A DNA stretch of 64,000 nt from CAYFZO01 sp965223735 (GCA_965223735.1 OZ245010.1:558001-622000); one strand, 5' to 3'. Numbered from the stretch's first letter, positions 1 through 9,448 are shown. Translations and numbers: made by a program. The notes: generated by a model from the sequence alone, not told the origin.

Positions 1-1935
1 TACGGCGGACATCTCGACGCGCAACAGACGCACGAACTCGAACGGATTGCAGAAGCTTTCAAGGCGCATCAGGCGGCATATACAGAACACAGGCGCGCGC
101 ACATTGCCGAAGTGCGGGCGGTAATGGACCGTCACCGTCCTGAAGCTCACATGTTCCTCGGCGGCGTTCCGATGATCGTCGCCGACATGATCAGTTTCAT
201 CCGGGACGATCTCATCAACTTCGGCGCTGCGGTGACGATTTTTCTCCTGTTGACGCTGCTGGTCATCTTTCGACAGCCGCGCTGGATCATCATGCCGATG
301 CTGTGTGCCGGGCTGGCGGCTGCTTCGATGACCGGGCTGCTGGGACTGCTCGACTGGCCGGTTACCGTGATTTCAGCTAATTTTGTCGCACTGTTGCTGA
401 TCATCACCATGTCGATGACCATTCATCTGGTCGTGCGCTACCGCGAAACTCAGGCGCGCCAACCCGCCACCGACAAGAGAGACCTGGCGCAACAAACCGT
501 CCGCTTCATGTTTGAACCCTGCCTTTATACGTCGCTGACCACCATCGTCGCTTTCTGTTCGCTGCTGGTCAGCGGCATCCGCCCGCTGATTGATTTCGGC
601 CAGATCATGACCATCGGCATCACTTTCGCCTTCTTTCTGGTATTCATGCTGTTTCCCTCATTCCTGATGAGGTTGCCGAGAGGCTCAAGCAAAATTGAGA
701 CTGATTTCACTACGGCGCTGACCATGAGCCTCGCCCGTTTCACGCGCAAGTACCATTACGCGATCATATTGGCCGCCGCGGTCGCGGCGGCGGGCGCCGC
801 TTTCGGTATCGCGCAACTCAAAGTGGAAAACCGCTTCATTGATTACTTCAAGGAGAACACCGAAATTCACAAGGGCATGCTCATGATCGACCGCAAGCTC
901 GGCGGCACCACGCCGCTCGACCTGATACTCGACTCGCAGGCGACACCCGCCGCCGAAGACACCCCGGCCAAAGACCCCTTTGCCGAAGACGAGTTGCTCG
1001 GAGATTATTTCTCCGACGAAGAGGTCGGGGAATTCCAATACTGGCTGACGCCGCACAAATTCGAAGAAGTCAAGCGCGTGCACGACTACCTCGAGTCCCA
1101 GCCTGAAATCGGCAAAGTGCTTTCCCTGGCGACGTTGATCCGTCTCGCCGAAAACCTGAACGGCGGCCCCCTCGGAGACCTGGAAACCGGCTTTCTCCGG
1201 AAATTCCTGCCGCAGGACATCAAGCGCATCCTGCTCGCCCCTTATCTGTCGGAAGACGGCAAACAACTGCGCTTCAATATGCGCGTCATTGACTCGGACG
1301 AACAACTCAATCGAAAACAACTGCTCGACCGCATACAAACGGATATGGGCGATGAAATCGGGTACGCGGACGACCACTTCAGGCTGACCGGTATGCTGGT
1401 GCTTTACAACAATATGCTGCAAAGCCTTTACGGTTCACAGATTCTGACCCTGAGCATGGTCTTCGCCGCGGTCATGCTGATGTTCATCGCCCTGTTCCGT
1501 TCACTTGCATTCGCCGTCATCGCAATCATCCCGAACCTGCTCGCCGCGGGCCTGGTGCTGGGTTTCATGGGTTGGCGCGGGATTCCCCTCGACATGATGA
1601 CGATCACGATCGCCGCGATCAGCGTCGGCATCGCAGTTGACAACACGATCCATTACATTATCCGCTTCAAGCGCGAATTCACGCGCGACCGGCATTATGC
1701 GCAGACGATTCAGCGTTGCCACGGCAGCATCGGCAAAGCCATGTACTACACGTCGGTTACGATCATCGCCGGCTTTTCGATCTTGTCGCTGTCAAATTTC
1801 ATTCCCACGGTTTACTTCGGCCTTCTGACAAGCTTGGCCATGTTTGCCGCTTTGGTTGCATCGCTCACGCTGCTGCCGTCGCTGTTGATGATCTTCAAGC
1901 CGCTGGGACCTTGCGCAGGCAAAACCACCGCGTGA
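1..1935 (+). CDS. RND/MMPL-family membrane transporter, 5' end outside window
   Basis: The frame is open from base 1, so the N-terminus lies off the left edge and 644 residues are visible. Two blocks of about five or six hydrophobic helices (roughly residues 70-230 and 485-640) flank a large hydrophilic, probably periplasmic, domain of about 250 residues. This is the second periplasmic-loop layout of an RND/MMPL (SSD-like) permease. The C-terminal block contains a GIAVDNTIHY segment whose membrane-embedded Asp is typical of proton-coupled members. Substrate cannot be read from the sequence; relatives export lipids, hopanoids or drugs. The stop overlaps the GTG of fdhD, so the two are probably co-transcribed. 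Confidence 0.85.
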   Translation, partial: YGGHLDAQQTHELERIAEAFKAHQAAYTEHRRAHIAEVRAVMDRHRPEAHMFLGGVPMIVADMISFIRDDLINFGAAVTIFLLLTLLVIFRQPRWIIMPMLCAGLAAASMTGLLGLLDWPVTVISANFVALLLIITMSMTIHLVVRYRETQARQPATDKRDLAQQTVRFMFEPCLYTSLTTIVAFCSLLVSGIRPLIDFGQIMTIGITFAFFLVFMLFPSFLMRLPRGSSKIETDFTTALTMSLARFTRKYHYAIILAAAVAAAGAAFGIAQLKVENRFIDYFKENTEIHKGMLMIDRKLGGTTPLDLILDSQATPAAEDTPAKDPFAEDELLGDYFSDEEVGEFQYWLTPHKFEEVKRVHDYLESQPEIGKVLSLATLIRLAENLNGGPLGDLETGFLRKFLPQDIKRILLAPYLSEDGKQLRFNMRVIDSDEQLNRKQLLDRIQTDMGDEIGYADDHFRLTGMLVLYNNMLQSLYGSQILTLSMVFAAVMLMFIALFRSLAFAVIAIIPNLLAAGLVLGFMGWRGIPLDMMTITIAAISVGIAVDNTIHYIIRFKREFTRDRHYAQTIQRCHGSIGKAMYYTSVTIIAGFSILSLSNFIPTVYFGLLTSLAMFAALVASLTLLPSLLMIFKPLGPCAGKTTA

Positions 1936-2765
1936 ACCGTATTCCCAAAATGACCCAGTGCCGGCTGGCGCCGACTTTCGGGGTTGAAGCCGGCGACCAA
2001 TTCGGAGACCTGCGCTCGGTGCAGGTCGCGGGCGAGTCGGCGTTGACCCTGCTCGTTGACGGCGAGGAACTGGTGACACTGATGACACTCGGCACTTACC
2101 CGGAAGAACTCGCCATCGGCTATCTCCGCAACCAGCATCTGATCGAAGACATAGACGAGATCGAATCGGTGACCGTTGACTGGACTCGCGAAAGAGCCGA
2201 CATTGTTACCCGCCACGGCCGCGGTATCGCGCGGGAAAAACTGTCAAAGCGCATCGTCACCAGCGGTTGCGGCCAGGGCACGATTTTCAGTTGCACCCTC
2301 GACAAGCTGTACGAGACCCGCCTGCCCGACGTCACGCTGCGGCAATCCACGATTTACGCGCTGCTGCGTGAAATCAGCCGCCACAATGAGATCTACAAGG
2401 CGGCGGGCGCGGTCCACGGCTGCGCCCTGTGCCGCAACGACGATATTCTGTCATTCGTCGAGGACGTCGGACGCCACAACGCCGCCGACGCGATTTCCGG
2501 GATGATGTGGCTCGAAGGTGTCGGCGGTGAAGATAAGATCTTTTACACCACCGGCCGATTGACTTCAGAGATCGTGATGAAGACCGCAAACATGGGCATC
2601 CCGGTGTTGCTGTCGCGCTCGGGCGTGACCAACATGGGCCTGGAACTGGCGCGCGACCTGAACAGCACGATGATCGCACGCGCCAAAGGACGGGCGTTTC
2701 TGGTTTACAACAACCAGAACAATATCCTCTACGACGAAAAACCCAACCGGCCGCCGGAAAAGTAA
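1932..2765 (+). CDS. fdhD: Formate dehydrogenase accessory sulfurtransferase FdhD
   Basis: FdhD transfers sulfur from IscS to the molybdenum cofactor of formate dehydrogenase. Family hallmarks are visible: a GTYPEELAIGYL segment near the N-terminus, a TSGCGQGT loop, and the strongly conserved EDVGRHNAADAISG motif followed by TTGRLTSEIVMK. Start is either GTG at 1932, overlapping the upstream stop as GTGA, or ATG at 1950; product 277 or 271 residues. The loop that carries CxxC in E. coli FdhD (Cys121/Cys124) here reads CGQG, with only the first Cys; a CALC pair lies later at the HxAxL position. No formate dehydrogenase genes are in the window. Confidence 0.88.
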   Translation: MNRIPKMTQCRLAPTFGVEAGDQFGDLRSVQVAGESALTLLVDGEELVTLMTLGTYPEELAIGYLRNQHLIEDIDEIESVTVDWTRERADIVTRHGRGIAREKLSKRIVTSGCGQGTIFSCTLDKLYETRLPDVTLRQSTIYALLREISRHNEIYKAAGAVHGCALCRNDDILSFVEDVGRHNAADAISGMMWLEGVGGEDKIFYTTGRLTSEIVMKTANMGIPVLLSRSGVTNMGLELARDLNSTMIARAKGRAFLVYNNQNNILYDEKPNRPPEK

Positions 2766-2812
2766 CGGGCCGTCAGACCCGGGAACCTGCAAACAACCTG
2801 CCGGACAAGGGT

Positions 2813-3412
2813 TCAGGCGACCAGATCGGACACCAGCGCCGTACACGTCGCCTCTGACAATGTCACCGCCCGCGTGTAGTTCTGATGGTCACAACCGACG
2901 CTGACCGCGGTCCCGTCCACGACAGCGGCAACCGAGCCGGCGTCGAGCTCAAAACGCAGGAAATGCACCGCCGACGTCTTGTCTCCGGTCTCCCGGTCGA
3001 GATCCTCGTTAGAAATCGCAAACACTTTCTCACCGTCGCCGACCCTGACCCAGACCGACCGGCCAATGCCGATCAGCCTGGCGAGTTGCATCTGCCTGAC
3101 TGCAACATCCTCGTATTCGATCATCATCGTCGCTTTCCAGTTGCTGCCGTCGGGGATCAACGGGTTGTAGGCTTCGAGTTCTCCGCTGATACCGGCGGCC
3201 TGAAAAATCTTTTCGGCCCGCAACATCTCCTGAACCTGGTACTGAATTGTCAGACGGTCCTCGAAGTGCAAAGTAACATTCTCCCCCAACGCGACGATAC
3301 GGTTCTTCTTATGCCTCATCACTCGCCTGCGGAATTCCTCGCGCTCCTCCTCATAATGCTCGAGGCTCATCAGGTCGGCACGCGCCAATGGTTCCACCGT
3401 TTCTCCCGTCAC
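2813..3412 (-). CDS. DUF3501 family protein
   Basis: A 199-residue soluble protein matching the DUF3501 family in length and opening (an LMSLEHYEEERE-like start, then a basic RHKKNR stretch and FEDRLTIQYQVQEM). Its function is unknown. It is the last gene of a three-gene minus-strand operon: its ATG overlaps the stop of the Fe-S oxidoreductase gene by 4 nt, implying translational coupling. Rubrerythrin, a two-CCG-domain Fe-S protein and DUF3501 occur together in many proteobacteria, so I infer a shared redox or peroxide-protection role. It converges on fdhD. Confidence 0.85.
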   Translation of the reverse strand: MTGETVEPLARADLMSLEHYEEEREEFRRRVMRHKKNRIVALGENVTLHFEDRLTIQYQVQEMLRAEKIFQAAGISGELEAYNPLIPDGSNWKATMMIEYEDVAVRQMQLARLIGIGRSVWVRVGDGEKVFAISNEDLDRETGDKTSAVHFLRFELDAGSVAAVVDGTAVSVGCDHQNYTRAVTLSEATCTALVSDLVA

Positions 3413-4785
3413 AAACCATAAGCCGTCTTAAGCAACGACATCGGGTGAGACGACGCGCCGCCCGACTTCATCAGCGACACAATGTGCCGGCGTGCCAGTG
3501 TGCAGTCGCTGGTGAAGTGATCCGCTCCGCACTCGTCGGCCTGGCGCGCCGCGGGACGACCGATCCTGACCGCCGCGTCGCGGCACTCGGATTTCACCGC
3601 GTACGTGCCGTCGTGCCCCGAACAACGCTCGATCACCGTCATTTCAGTCCCCGGCACCAATTGCAGCAACTCACGCACTTTCAGGCCGACGTTCTGTACT
3701 CGCGTATGGCAGGCTGCGTGATAAACAACTTTACCGAGACCGTGCTTGAAATTGACGTTGAGCAGACCCTCGCCGTGGCGCAGCATCAAATACTCGGCGG
3801 GGTCAAAAACACGCTGCTTCAATCTCTGCACGTCGGCGTCATCCGGAAACATCAGGGGCAGTTCCTGTCTGAACATCAATACGCAAGACGGCATCGGCGC
3901 GACAACGTCGCAGCCTTCGTCGAGCAACGCGGTGAGCCCGCCGACATTAGCCGTCTTCAACTTCTCGACGGCCGGCAGGTCTCCCAGTTCAAGCTTCGGC
4001 ATGCCGCAGCATTTCTCGCGGGGTACCGCCCGGACCACGATACCGTTGTGTTCAAACACGGCCCTCAGATCAACCGCCTCCTCGGGCGAGTGATAGCTGC
4101 CGAAGCAAGTTGCGAACAACGCCACTTTGCCGGTCGTGCGCCGTCCGGCGACCGGCGCCTGTCCCGGAGAAAACCCGCGGCGCAACCGTCTGCGCTTATG
4201 CACGGCCGCATAGCGGGGCAACGGCGCCTCGGCGTGGATGCCGAAGCGCTTGTCGAGTTGCGCACGCACGGGTCCGGAGGACAGCGCGGCGTTGACCGCC
4301 TGGGTGACGATCGGGATGCCGGCGAATTTACCGACCCTGTCGGTGGAAGCCAGAAACCGATCGCGCTGCCTGACCCCGCCCTTGCGAAAGGCAACGGCCT
4401 TGGCCCTCAGCATTAAGTTGGGGAAATCCACCGCCCATTCGTGCGGCGGCACGTATGGGCATTTGGTCATGTAGCACAAATCGCACAAATAGCAGTGCGC
4501 GGAAACTTTCGGGTAATCACGTTCGTTGACGCCGTCCACCTCGAGCGTCGAAGATCCGTCAACCAGGTCAAACAGCGTGGGGAATGCGTTGCACAGATTG
4601 ACGCAGCGCCGACACCCGTGGCAGATGTCAAATACGCGCGCGAGTTCCCGGTTCAGTTCACCTTCGTCGTAAAACGCGGGGTTCTTCCAATCAAGAGGAT
4701 GTCGCGTGGGGGCTTCGAGCCCGCCTTCGCTTTGATTTGCCACAACCATGACCGATTCTGAGACACCGGAATACGCCGCCGACAC
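3409..4785 (-). CDS. (Fe-S)-binding oxidoreductase with two CCG domains (GlpC/HdrD-like)
   Basis: A 458-residue protein with an N-terminal ferredoxin-type segment (CHGCRRCVNLC near residue 55, CYLCDLCYMTKCP near residue 97), which should bind two [4Fe-4S] clusters. Two cysteine-rich CCG domains follow (ATCFGS ... EKCCGMPKLELGD; HAACHTRVQ ... ERCSGHDG), as in GlpC and heterodisulfide-reductase subunit D. The second CCG pair reads C-S-G, a natural variant. It probably passes electrons between a quinone or thiol partner and rubrerythrin; that partner is inferred from operon context only. Start GTG 4785 follows a GGGGCC-rich stretch; ATG 4749 is the alternative. It lies 29 nt after rubrerythrin and overlaps DUF3501. 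Confidence 0.85.
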   Translation of the reverse strand: MSAAYSGVSESVMVVANQSEGGLEAPTRHPLDWKNPAFYDEGELNRELARVFDICHGCRRCVNLCNAFPTLFDLVDGSSTLEVDGVNERDYPKVSAHCYLCDLCYMTKCPYVPPHEWAVDFPNLMLRAKAVAFRKGGVRQRDRFLASTDRVGKFAGIPIVTQAVNAALSSGPVRAQLDKRFGIHAEAPLPRYAAVHKRRRLRRGFSPGQAPVAGRRTTGKVALFATCFGSYHSPEEAVDLRAVFEHNGIVVRAVPREKCCGMPKLELGDLPAVEKLKTANVGGLTALLDEGCDVVAPMPSCVLMFRQELPLMFPDDADVQRLKQRVFDPAEYLMLRHGEGLLNVNFKHGLGKVVYHAACHTRVQNVGLKVRELLQLVPGTEMTVIERCSGHDGTYAVKSECRDAAVRIGRPAARQADECGADHFTSDCTLARRHIVSLMKSGGASSHPMSLLKTAYGL

Positions 4786-4814
4786 CGTCAGGCCCCGGCG
4801 ACGAACGCCGATCC

Positions 4815-5231
4815 TCAGTCAAGGGTGTCGAGCGCTTTCTGAAAGCGGTTGGCGTGGGAACGCTCGGCTTTTGCCAGCGTTTCGAACCAATCCGCCACTT
4901 CGTCAAACCCTTCCTCGCGTGCGGTTTTTGCCATGCCCGGATACATATCCGTATATTCGTAGGTTTCACCTGCAATCGCAGCTTTCAGGTTGTCCTGGGT
5001 GCCGCCGATGGGCAATCCGGTAGCCGGATCGCCACACGCCTCAAGGTGCTCGAGATGCCCGTGCGCATGGCCGGTCTCACCCTCCGCCGTCGAACGGAAG
5101 ACGGCGGAAACGTCGTTGTACCCCTCGACGTCGGCTTTGGCCGCAAAGTACAGGTAACGGCGATTCGCCTGAGATTCACCCGCGAAAGCGTCTTTCAGAT
5201 TTTGCTCGGTTCTGCTGCCTTTCAATGCCAT
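4815..5231 (-). CDS. Rubrerythrin (diiron domain only)
   Basis: A 138-residue ferritin-like rubrerythrin, cytosolic, expected to reduce H2O2 at a diiron site. Metal ligands are visible in two helix pairs: a FAGESQANRRY motif near residue 17, then an EGETGHAHGHLEH segment, with the second half repeating the pattern (IAGETYEYTDMYP ... AKAERSHANRFQ). There is no C-terminal rubredoxin CxxC domain, so electrons must come from another protein, plausibly the Fe-S oxidoreductase downstream. The ATG at 5231 is preceded by a strong GGAGG 9 nt upstream; the longer frame to 5261 has no such site. First gene of the operon. Confidence 0.92.
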   Translation of the reverse strand: MALKGSRTEQNLKDAFAGESQANRRYLYFAAKADVEGYNDVSAVFRSTAEGETGHAHGHLEHLEACGDPATGLPIGGTQDNLKAAIAGETYEYTDMYPGMAKTAREEGFDEVADWFETLAKAERSHANRFQKALDTLD

Positions 5232-5273
5232 AATCTTGATCCTCCGACAAGGTTCAGCCAAATTGATGAAATA

Positions 5274-5302
5274 ATGATACGATGAAAGGAAATAAACGGC
5301 AA
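5274..5302 (-). promoter_or_regulatory. Candidate sigma70 promoter of the rubrerythrin operon
   Basis: On the minus strand TTGCCG (5302-5297) and TATCAT (5279-5274) are separated by 17 nt in an unusually AT-rich intergenic stretch, about 45 nt before the rubrerythrin ATG. Both boxes match four of six consensus bases. No operator-like inverted repeat is obvious. Confidence 0.4.
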
Positions 5303-5395
5303 TACAAATCCAATGAATTATATCTATAATTTCAATTGATTTCCCTGCAATATCATTACCTTCAATCTTAATCCATTACGAGGCATCCGTAAACA

Positions 5396-5656
5396 ATGGC
5401 GACTTCCCAACGCAATGAGAAAAACGAGCGGCAAGTTGACTTTGAAAAAGCTCTCGAAAAACTCGAGCAGGTGATTGCCGGGCTGGAAGCAGGCAACTTG
5501 CCGCTCGAGGAATCCGTCAAACAGTTCGAACAGGGCATGACGCTGCTCAGGGACTGCCAGAAAGCGTTGAGCGAAGCTGAGCAGAAAGTCAAGATCCTGG
5601 TCGAGAAAAACCGCGATTTTCAACTGGAAAGCTTTGAAGAAGACGGAAAAAAATAA
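5396..5656 (+). CDS. xseB: Exodeoxyribonuclease VII small subunit
   Basis: An 86-residue acidic helical protein with the XseB signature: FEKALEKLEQVIAGLEAGNLPLEESVKQFEQGM, followed by a long helix ending QKVKILVEK. It assembles with XseA (not in this window) into the nuclease that degrades single-stranded DNA to oligonucleotides. Position directly before ispA and dxs is the standard gammaproteobacterial arrangement. The ATG at 5396 has only a distant GAGG (12 nt spacing). Confidence 0.95.
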   Translation: MATSQRNEKNERQVDFEKALEKLEQVIAGLEAGNLPLEESVKQFEQGMTLLRDCQKALSEAEQKVKILVEKNRDFQLESFEEDGKK

Positions 5657-6509
5657 GCAATCCGAAATCGAAAGTTTCCTTCAATTGTGTTCAGCCAGGG
5701 TTGAGCAAAAGCTCGAGGAAAATTTCCGGGACCGGAAAAATCCCGGCGGTTTGATGGACGCAATCCGTTACGCCAGTCTCGGCGGCGGTAAAAAAATCAG
5801 GCCGGCACTGACGTACGCCACCGCGCAGACCGTCGGACTGCCGTTCGAAAGGGTGGACGACGTCGCGGCCGCGATCGAGTTGGTACACGCCTATTCGCTG
5901 ATCCACGACGACCTGCCGGCGATGGACGACGACGATATACGGCGCGGCCACCCGACACTGCACAAGGTGTTCAGCGAGGCACTCGCCATCCTTGCCGGCG
6001 ACGCCATGCAAACGATGGCGTTTGAAATGCTCCTGTCCTCAACAACGATCAACGACCGCTGTAAAGTCGAGATCGCCGGCACGCTCGCCGGCGTCGCCGG
6101 CACTGAAGGCATGGCCGGCGGACAGGCGATGGACGTCACGATGACCACAGCAGCGGAAATTGAAGCAATTGAAACCATGCACCGCCTGAAAACCGGAACC
6201 TTGATGTCGGCCTGCATCCGCATAACATTAATCTGTAGCGACAACCTTCCCGTCGAAACATGCCGCGCACTCGAGAATTATGCCGGCCATATCGGGCTGT
6301 GCTTTCAAATACGCGACGACATTCTGGATATGAAAAGCGACTCATCCTGCGAAAAGAAACTGACTTATCCGGCGATACTCGGCCTCAACGGCGCTGAAAA
6401 GGAACTGCGCCGCATCGGGGAATTATGCCTGACGAACCTGAACCCGCTGAACGCGTCGGCGCAGACGCTGCGTCTGCTCACCCGGTATATGGTCGAGCGG
6501 GAAATCTGA
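5634..6509 (+). CDS. ispA: Farnesyl diphosphate synthase
   Basis: A 291-residue trans-isoprenyl diphosphate synthase making farnesyl diphosphate from IPP and DMAPP/GPP. It carries GGGKKIRP, the first aspartate-rich motif (DDLPAMDDDDIRRG, including the two-residue insertion typical of bacterial farnesyl synthases), GQAMDV, and the second aspartate-rich motif DDILD. Start is TTG at 5634, overlapping the 3' end of xseB by 23 nt, with GGAAAG just upstream; there is no ATG before the conserved region, so the TTG is the most likely start and translation is probably coupled to xseB. dxs follows 39 nt downstream. Confidence 0.94.
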   Translation: MKKTEKNKQSEIESFLQLCSARVEQKLEENFRDRKNPGGLMDAIRYASLGGGKKIRPALTYATAQTVGLPFERVDDVAAAIELVHAYSLIHDDLPAMDDDDIRRGHPTLHKVFSEALAILAGDAMQTMAFEMLLSSTTINDRCKVEIAGTLAGVAGTEGMAGGQAMDVTMTTAAEIEAIETMHRLKTGTLMSACIRITLICSDNLPVETCRALENYAGHIGLCFQIRDDILDMKSDSSCEKKLTYPAILGLNGAEKELRRIGELCLTNLNPLNASAQTLRLLTRYMVEREI

Positions 6510-6548
6510 GAGTAGTATCCGCAAGGAATTCACTTCCGGGCACCGGCC

Positions 6549-8414
6549 ATGGCTTCTACCGAAACCAGTCGCGCACTGCTCGACCGGGTCAATTATCCGG
6601 CGGATCTGCGCAAACTCCCGCCGAACGAACTGCCGGATTTCTGCCGACAGATGCGCGACTACCTGATTGAATCGGTGGCGTCATGCGGCGGGCATTTTGC
6701 CGCCGGACTCGGAGTCGTTGAACTGACCGCCGCTTTGCACTATGTCTTCAACACCCCCCACGACCGCCTGATATGGGACGTCGGACATCAATCCTACCCG
6801 CACAAGATCCTGACCGGGCGCAAGGATAAAATCACCACCGTGCGCACGCTCGGCGGGATCGCACCTTTTCCCAAGCGCAATGAAAGCGAATACGACACCT
6901 TCGGCGTCGGCCATTCGAGCACGTCGATCAGTGCCGCAATAGGCATGGCGCTCGCTTCACGGCTAAGCGGTGAACCCCGCAAAATCATCGCCGTTATCGG
7001 AGACGGCGGCTTGACCGCGGGCATGGCTTACGAAGCACTGAATCATCTTGGCGCGGCGGGCGCCGACGTTCTGGTCGTCCTGAACGACAATGAGATGTCA
7101 ATCTCACCCAACGTCGGCGCAATGACCAACTATTTGACGCGAATCCTGTCGAGCAAGCTGTACACCTCAGCCGTCGCCGGCGGTAAACGCCTGCTCGAAC
7201 CCCTGCCGCCGGTAAAAAAACTGGCCCACAAGACCAAAGAACACCTTAAGGGCATGATCGTCCCGGGAACTTTGTTCGAGGAACTCGGCGTCAGTTACTA
7301 CGGCCCGGTTGACGGCCACAACGTCTCGACCCTGATCAAGACGCTGGACAACCTCAAGCACCAGACCGGCCCGCGCCTGCTGCACACAATCACGCGCAAA
7401 GGCAAGGGCTACGAACTGGCGGAAAATGATCCGGTCGGCTACCACGCCGTCGGTCATTTCGACCCCGACCACGGCGTCCGGAAAAAATCCCCTCCCCCGC
7501 AACCCTCATACAGCACGATCTTCGGCCGCTGGGTCTGCGACATGGCGGAAAAAGACGATCGTCTCGTCGCAATCACTCCGGCAATGCGCGAAGGCTCCGG
7601 CTTGATCGAATTTGAAAAGAGGTTTCCGGACAGGTACTTTGACGTCGGCATTGCCGAGCAGCATGCGGTGACGCTGGCGGCGGGCCTCGCCTGCGAAGGT
7701 GCCAAACCCGTGGTCGCAATCTACTCGACTTTTCTGCAACGCGCCTACGACCAATTGATCCACGACGTCGCGATCCAGAACCTTCCGGTGGTCTTCGCGA
7801 TCGACCGGGCCGGACTCGTCGGTCCCGACGGGCAGACCCACGCTGGCAGTTTTGACTTGTGTTACCTGCGCTGCATCCCGAACATGATCGTCATGGCTCC
7901 CCGCGACGAGAACATGACGCGCCTGATGCTGACAACCGCCTACTCGTGCAATGCACCTGCCGCGGTGCGTTACCCGCGCGGCACCGGGCCGGGCGCTACC
8001 GTTGAGGCGGGCTTTGACACGATCGAGGTCGGGCACGCGGAAACCCTGAGACGGGGGCACGGCACCGCCATTCTTGCATTCGGCAGCCCGGCCGCCGCCG
8101 CAATGCAGGTCGCGGAATGTCTCGACACCGGCCTGATCGACATGCGCTTCGTCAAGCCGCTCGACTGCGATGCGATCGCCGCCGCAGCCGCCGACTACGC
8201 ACGCCTGGTCACAGTTGAAGACAACGCCCGCAACGGCGGCGCAGGCAGCGCCGTCAACGAATACCTGGCGCAGCGGGGACCGAAAATGCCGATTTTGAAC
8301 CTCGGCCTGCCCGACCGTTTTCAAAACCACGGCAGCCGCGATGAACTGCTGCACGAGGCGGAACTGGACGCCGCGGGCATTGAGAAAAACATGCGCCGCT
8401 TCGTCGGCGCCTGA
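6549..8414 (+). CDS. dxs: 1-deoxy-D-xylulose-5-phosphate synthase
   Basis: A 621-residue thiamine-diphosphate enzyme condensing pyruvate and glyceraldehyde 3-phosphate, first step of the MEP isoprenoid pathway. The N-terminal domain has WDVGHQSYPHKILTGR, GHSSTSISAAIGMA and the ThDP/Mg motif GDGGLTAGMAYEALN ... NDNEMSISPNVG. The middle domain shows DVGIAEQHAVTLAAG with the catalytic Glu, and DRAGLVGPDGQTHAGSFD. Full length. Together with ispA it channels carbon towards farnesyl diphosphate. It converges on galU with a 9-nt gap and no terminator hairpin between. Confidence 0.97.
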   Translation: MASTETSRALLDRVNYPADLRKLPPNELPDFCRQMRDYLIESVASCGGHFAAGLGVVELTAALHYVFNTPHDRLIWDVGHQSYPHKILTGRKDKITTVRTLGGIAPFPKRNESEYDTFGVGHSSTSISAAIGMALASRLSGEPRKIIAVIGDGGLTAGMAYEALNHLGAAGADVLVVLNDNEMSISPNVGAMTNYLTRILSSKLYTSAVAGGKRLLEPLPPVKKLAHKTKEHLKGMIVPGTLFEELGVSYYGPVDGHNVSTLIKTLDNLKHQTGPRLLHTITRKGKGYELAENDPVGYHAVGHFDPDHGVRKKSPPPQPSYSTIFGRWVCDMAEKDDRLVAITPAMREGSGLIEFEKRFPDRYFDVGIAEQHAVTLAAGLACEGAKPVVAIYSTFLQRAYDQLIHDVAIQNLPVVFAIDRAGLVGPDGQTHAGSFDLCYLRCIPNMIVMAPRDENMTRLMLTTAYSCNAPAAVRYPRGTGPGATVEAGFDTIEVGHAETLRRGHGTAILAFGSPAAAAMQVAECLDTGLIDMRFVKPLDCDAIAAAAADYARLVTVEDNARNGGAGSAVNEYLAQRGPKMPILNLGLPDRFQNHGSRDELLHEAELDAAGIEKNMRRFVGA

Positions 8415-8423
8415 AGCGACCGG

Positions 8424-9305
8424 CTATAACTTGAGGTTGCGCAGATAATCGCGGAAAACCGGCCCTATCTCCGGATCGCGCATCGCCACTTCGACATTGG
8501 CTACAAGATAGCCAAGCTTGTTTCCGCAATCATAGCGGTTGCCGCGGTAAAGATCTGCTATAACGTCGCCGCGCTTCACCTCTTCGGAAATCGCATCGGT
8601 CAGTTGGATCTCATTGCCCACACCGGGCCGGACCCGGCGCAGACAATCAAATATGCCGGGCTTCAACACATAGCGCCCTATAATCGCGAGATCGCCGGAC
8701 GCCTCTTCGGGCCTGGGCTTTTCAACCAGCGCGTTCACGCGCCAAAGACCATCCGCAATTGGTTCACCCCCCAGGATGCCGTATTTTTCAATGTCGCCCC
8801 GCGCGACTTTCTTGACTCCCACCACATTGGCGTCGTACTTGCAGTGAGTCTTTATCAGGCCGGCAACACACCCATCCGCGTCGTCCCCGATACTGATCAA
8901 GTCGTCCGCGAGCAATACGGCAAAAGGCTCGTCCCCGATCGTCGGCTCGGCACACAGCACGGCATGCCCCAAACCGAGCGGTGCCGACTGACGCAAATAA
9001 ATGCAGGTCACGTGATCGGGCACAATGCCCCGCACCGCTTTGAGCACCTCGGTTTTGCCCGCCGCCTCAAGCTGGCGCTCGAGTTCCGGCGCACTGTCAA
9101 AATGATCCTCTATCGCACGCTTGCTCCTGCCGCTGATAAACACCAGCGTGTCGATCCCGGCGCCAACCGCTTCCTCAACCGCATACTGGATCAGCGGCTT
9201 ATCGACGATCGGCATCATTTCCTTGGCACTGGCTTTCGTCGCGGGCAGAAAGCGCGTACCGAGACCGGCTACGGGAAAAACCGCTTTTCTTACTTTACTG
9301 CTCAT
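8424..9305 (-). CDS. galU: UTP-glucose-1-phosphate uridylyltransferase
   Basis: A 293-residue nucleotidyltransferase making UDP-glucose. The N-terminus holds the signature VRKAVFPVAGLGTRFLPATK, followed by MMPIVDKPLIQYAVEEA, a LADDLI metal-binding segment and the sugar-binding GVKKV and NALVEKP segments. I chose ATG 9305 because it directly precedes the conserved block; the frame runs 31 codons further upstream but adds nothing conserved. Shine-Dalgarno is weak. UDP-glucose feeds envelope polysaccharide and lipopolysaccharide synthesis. Divergent from cfa. Confidence 0.95.
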   Translation of the reverse strand: MSSKVRKAVFPVAGLGTRFLPATKASAKEMMPIVDKPLIQYAVEEAVGAGIDTLVFISGRSKRAIEDHFDSAPELERQLEAAGKTEVLKAVRGIVPDHVTCIYLRQSAPLGLGHAVLCAEPTIGDEPFAVLLADDLISIGDDADGCVAGLIKTHCKYDANVVGVKKVARGDIEKYGILGGEPIADGLWRVNALVEKPRPEEASGDLAIIGRYVLKPGIFDCLRRVRPGVGNEIQLTDAISEEVKRGDVIADLYRGNRYDCGNKLGYLVANVEVAMRDPEIGPVFRDYLRNLKL

Positions 9306-9448
9306 CGTTGAAAATGATGTTTGACACACGCCGCCCGCCGCTGCCGAACGCCGAGCCAAGCGCGCCAGCCCAAACTTTGTAGTATAATGCCAAACCACGT
9401 TCGCCGAAGCAATCAGACGCCGATCACTTCACTCGAAATGCCGGTATC

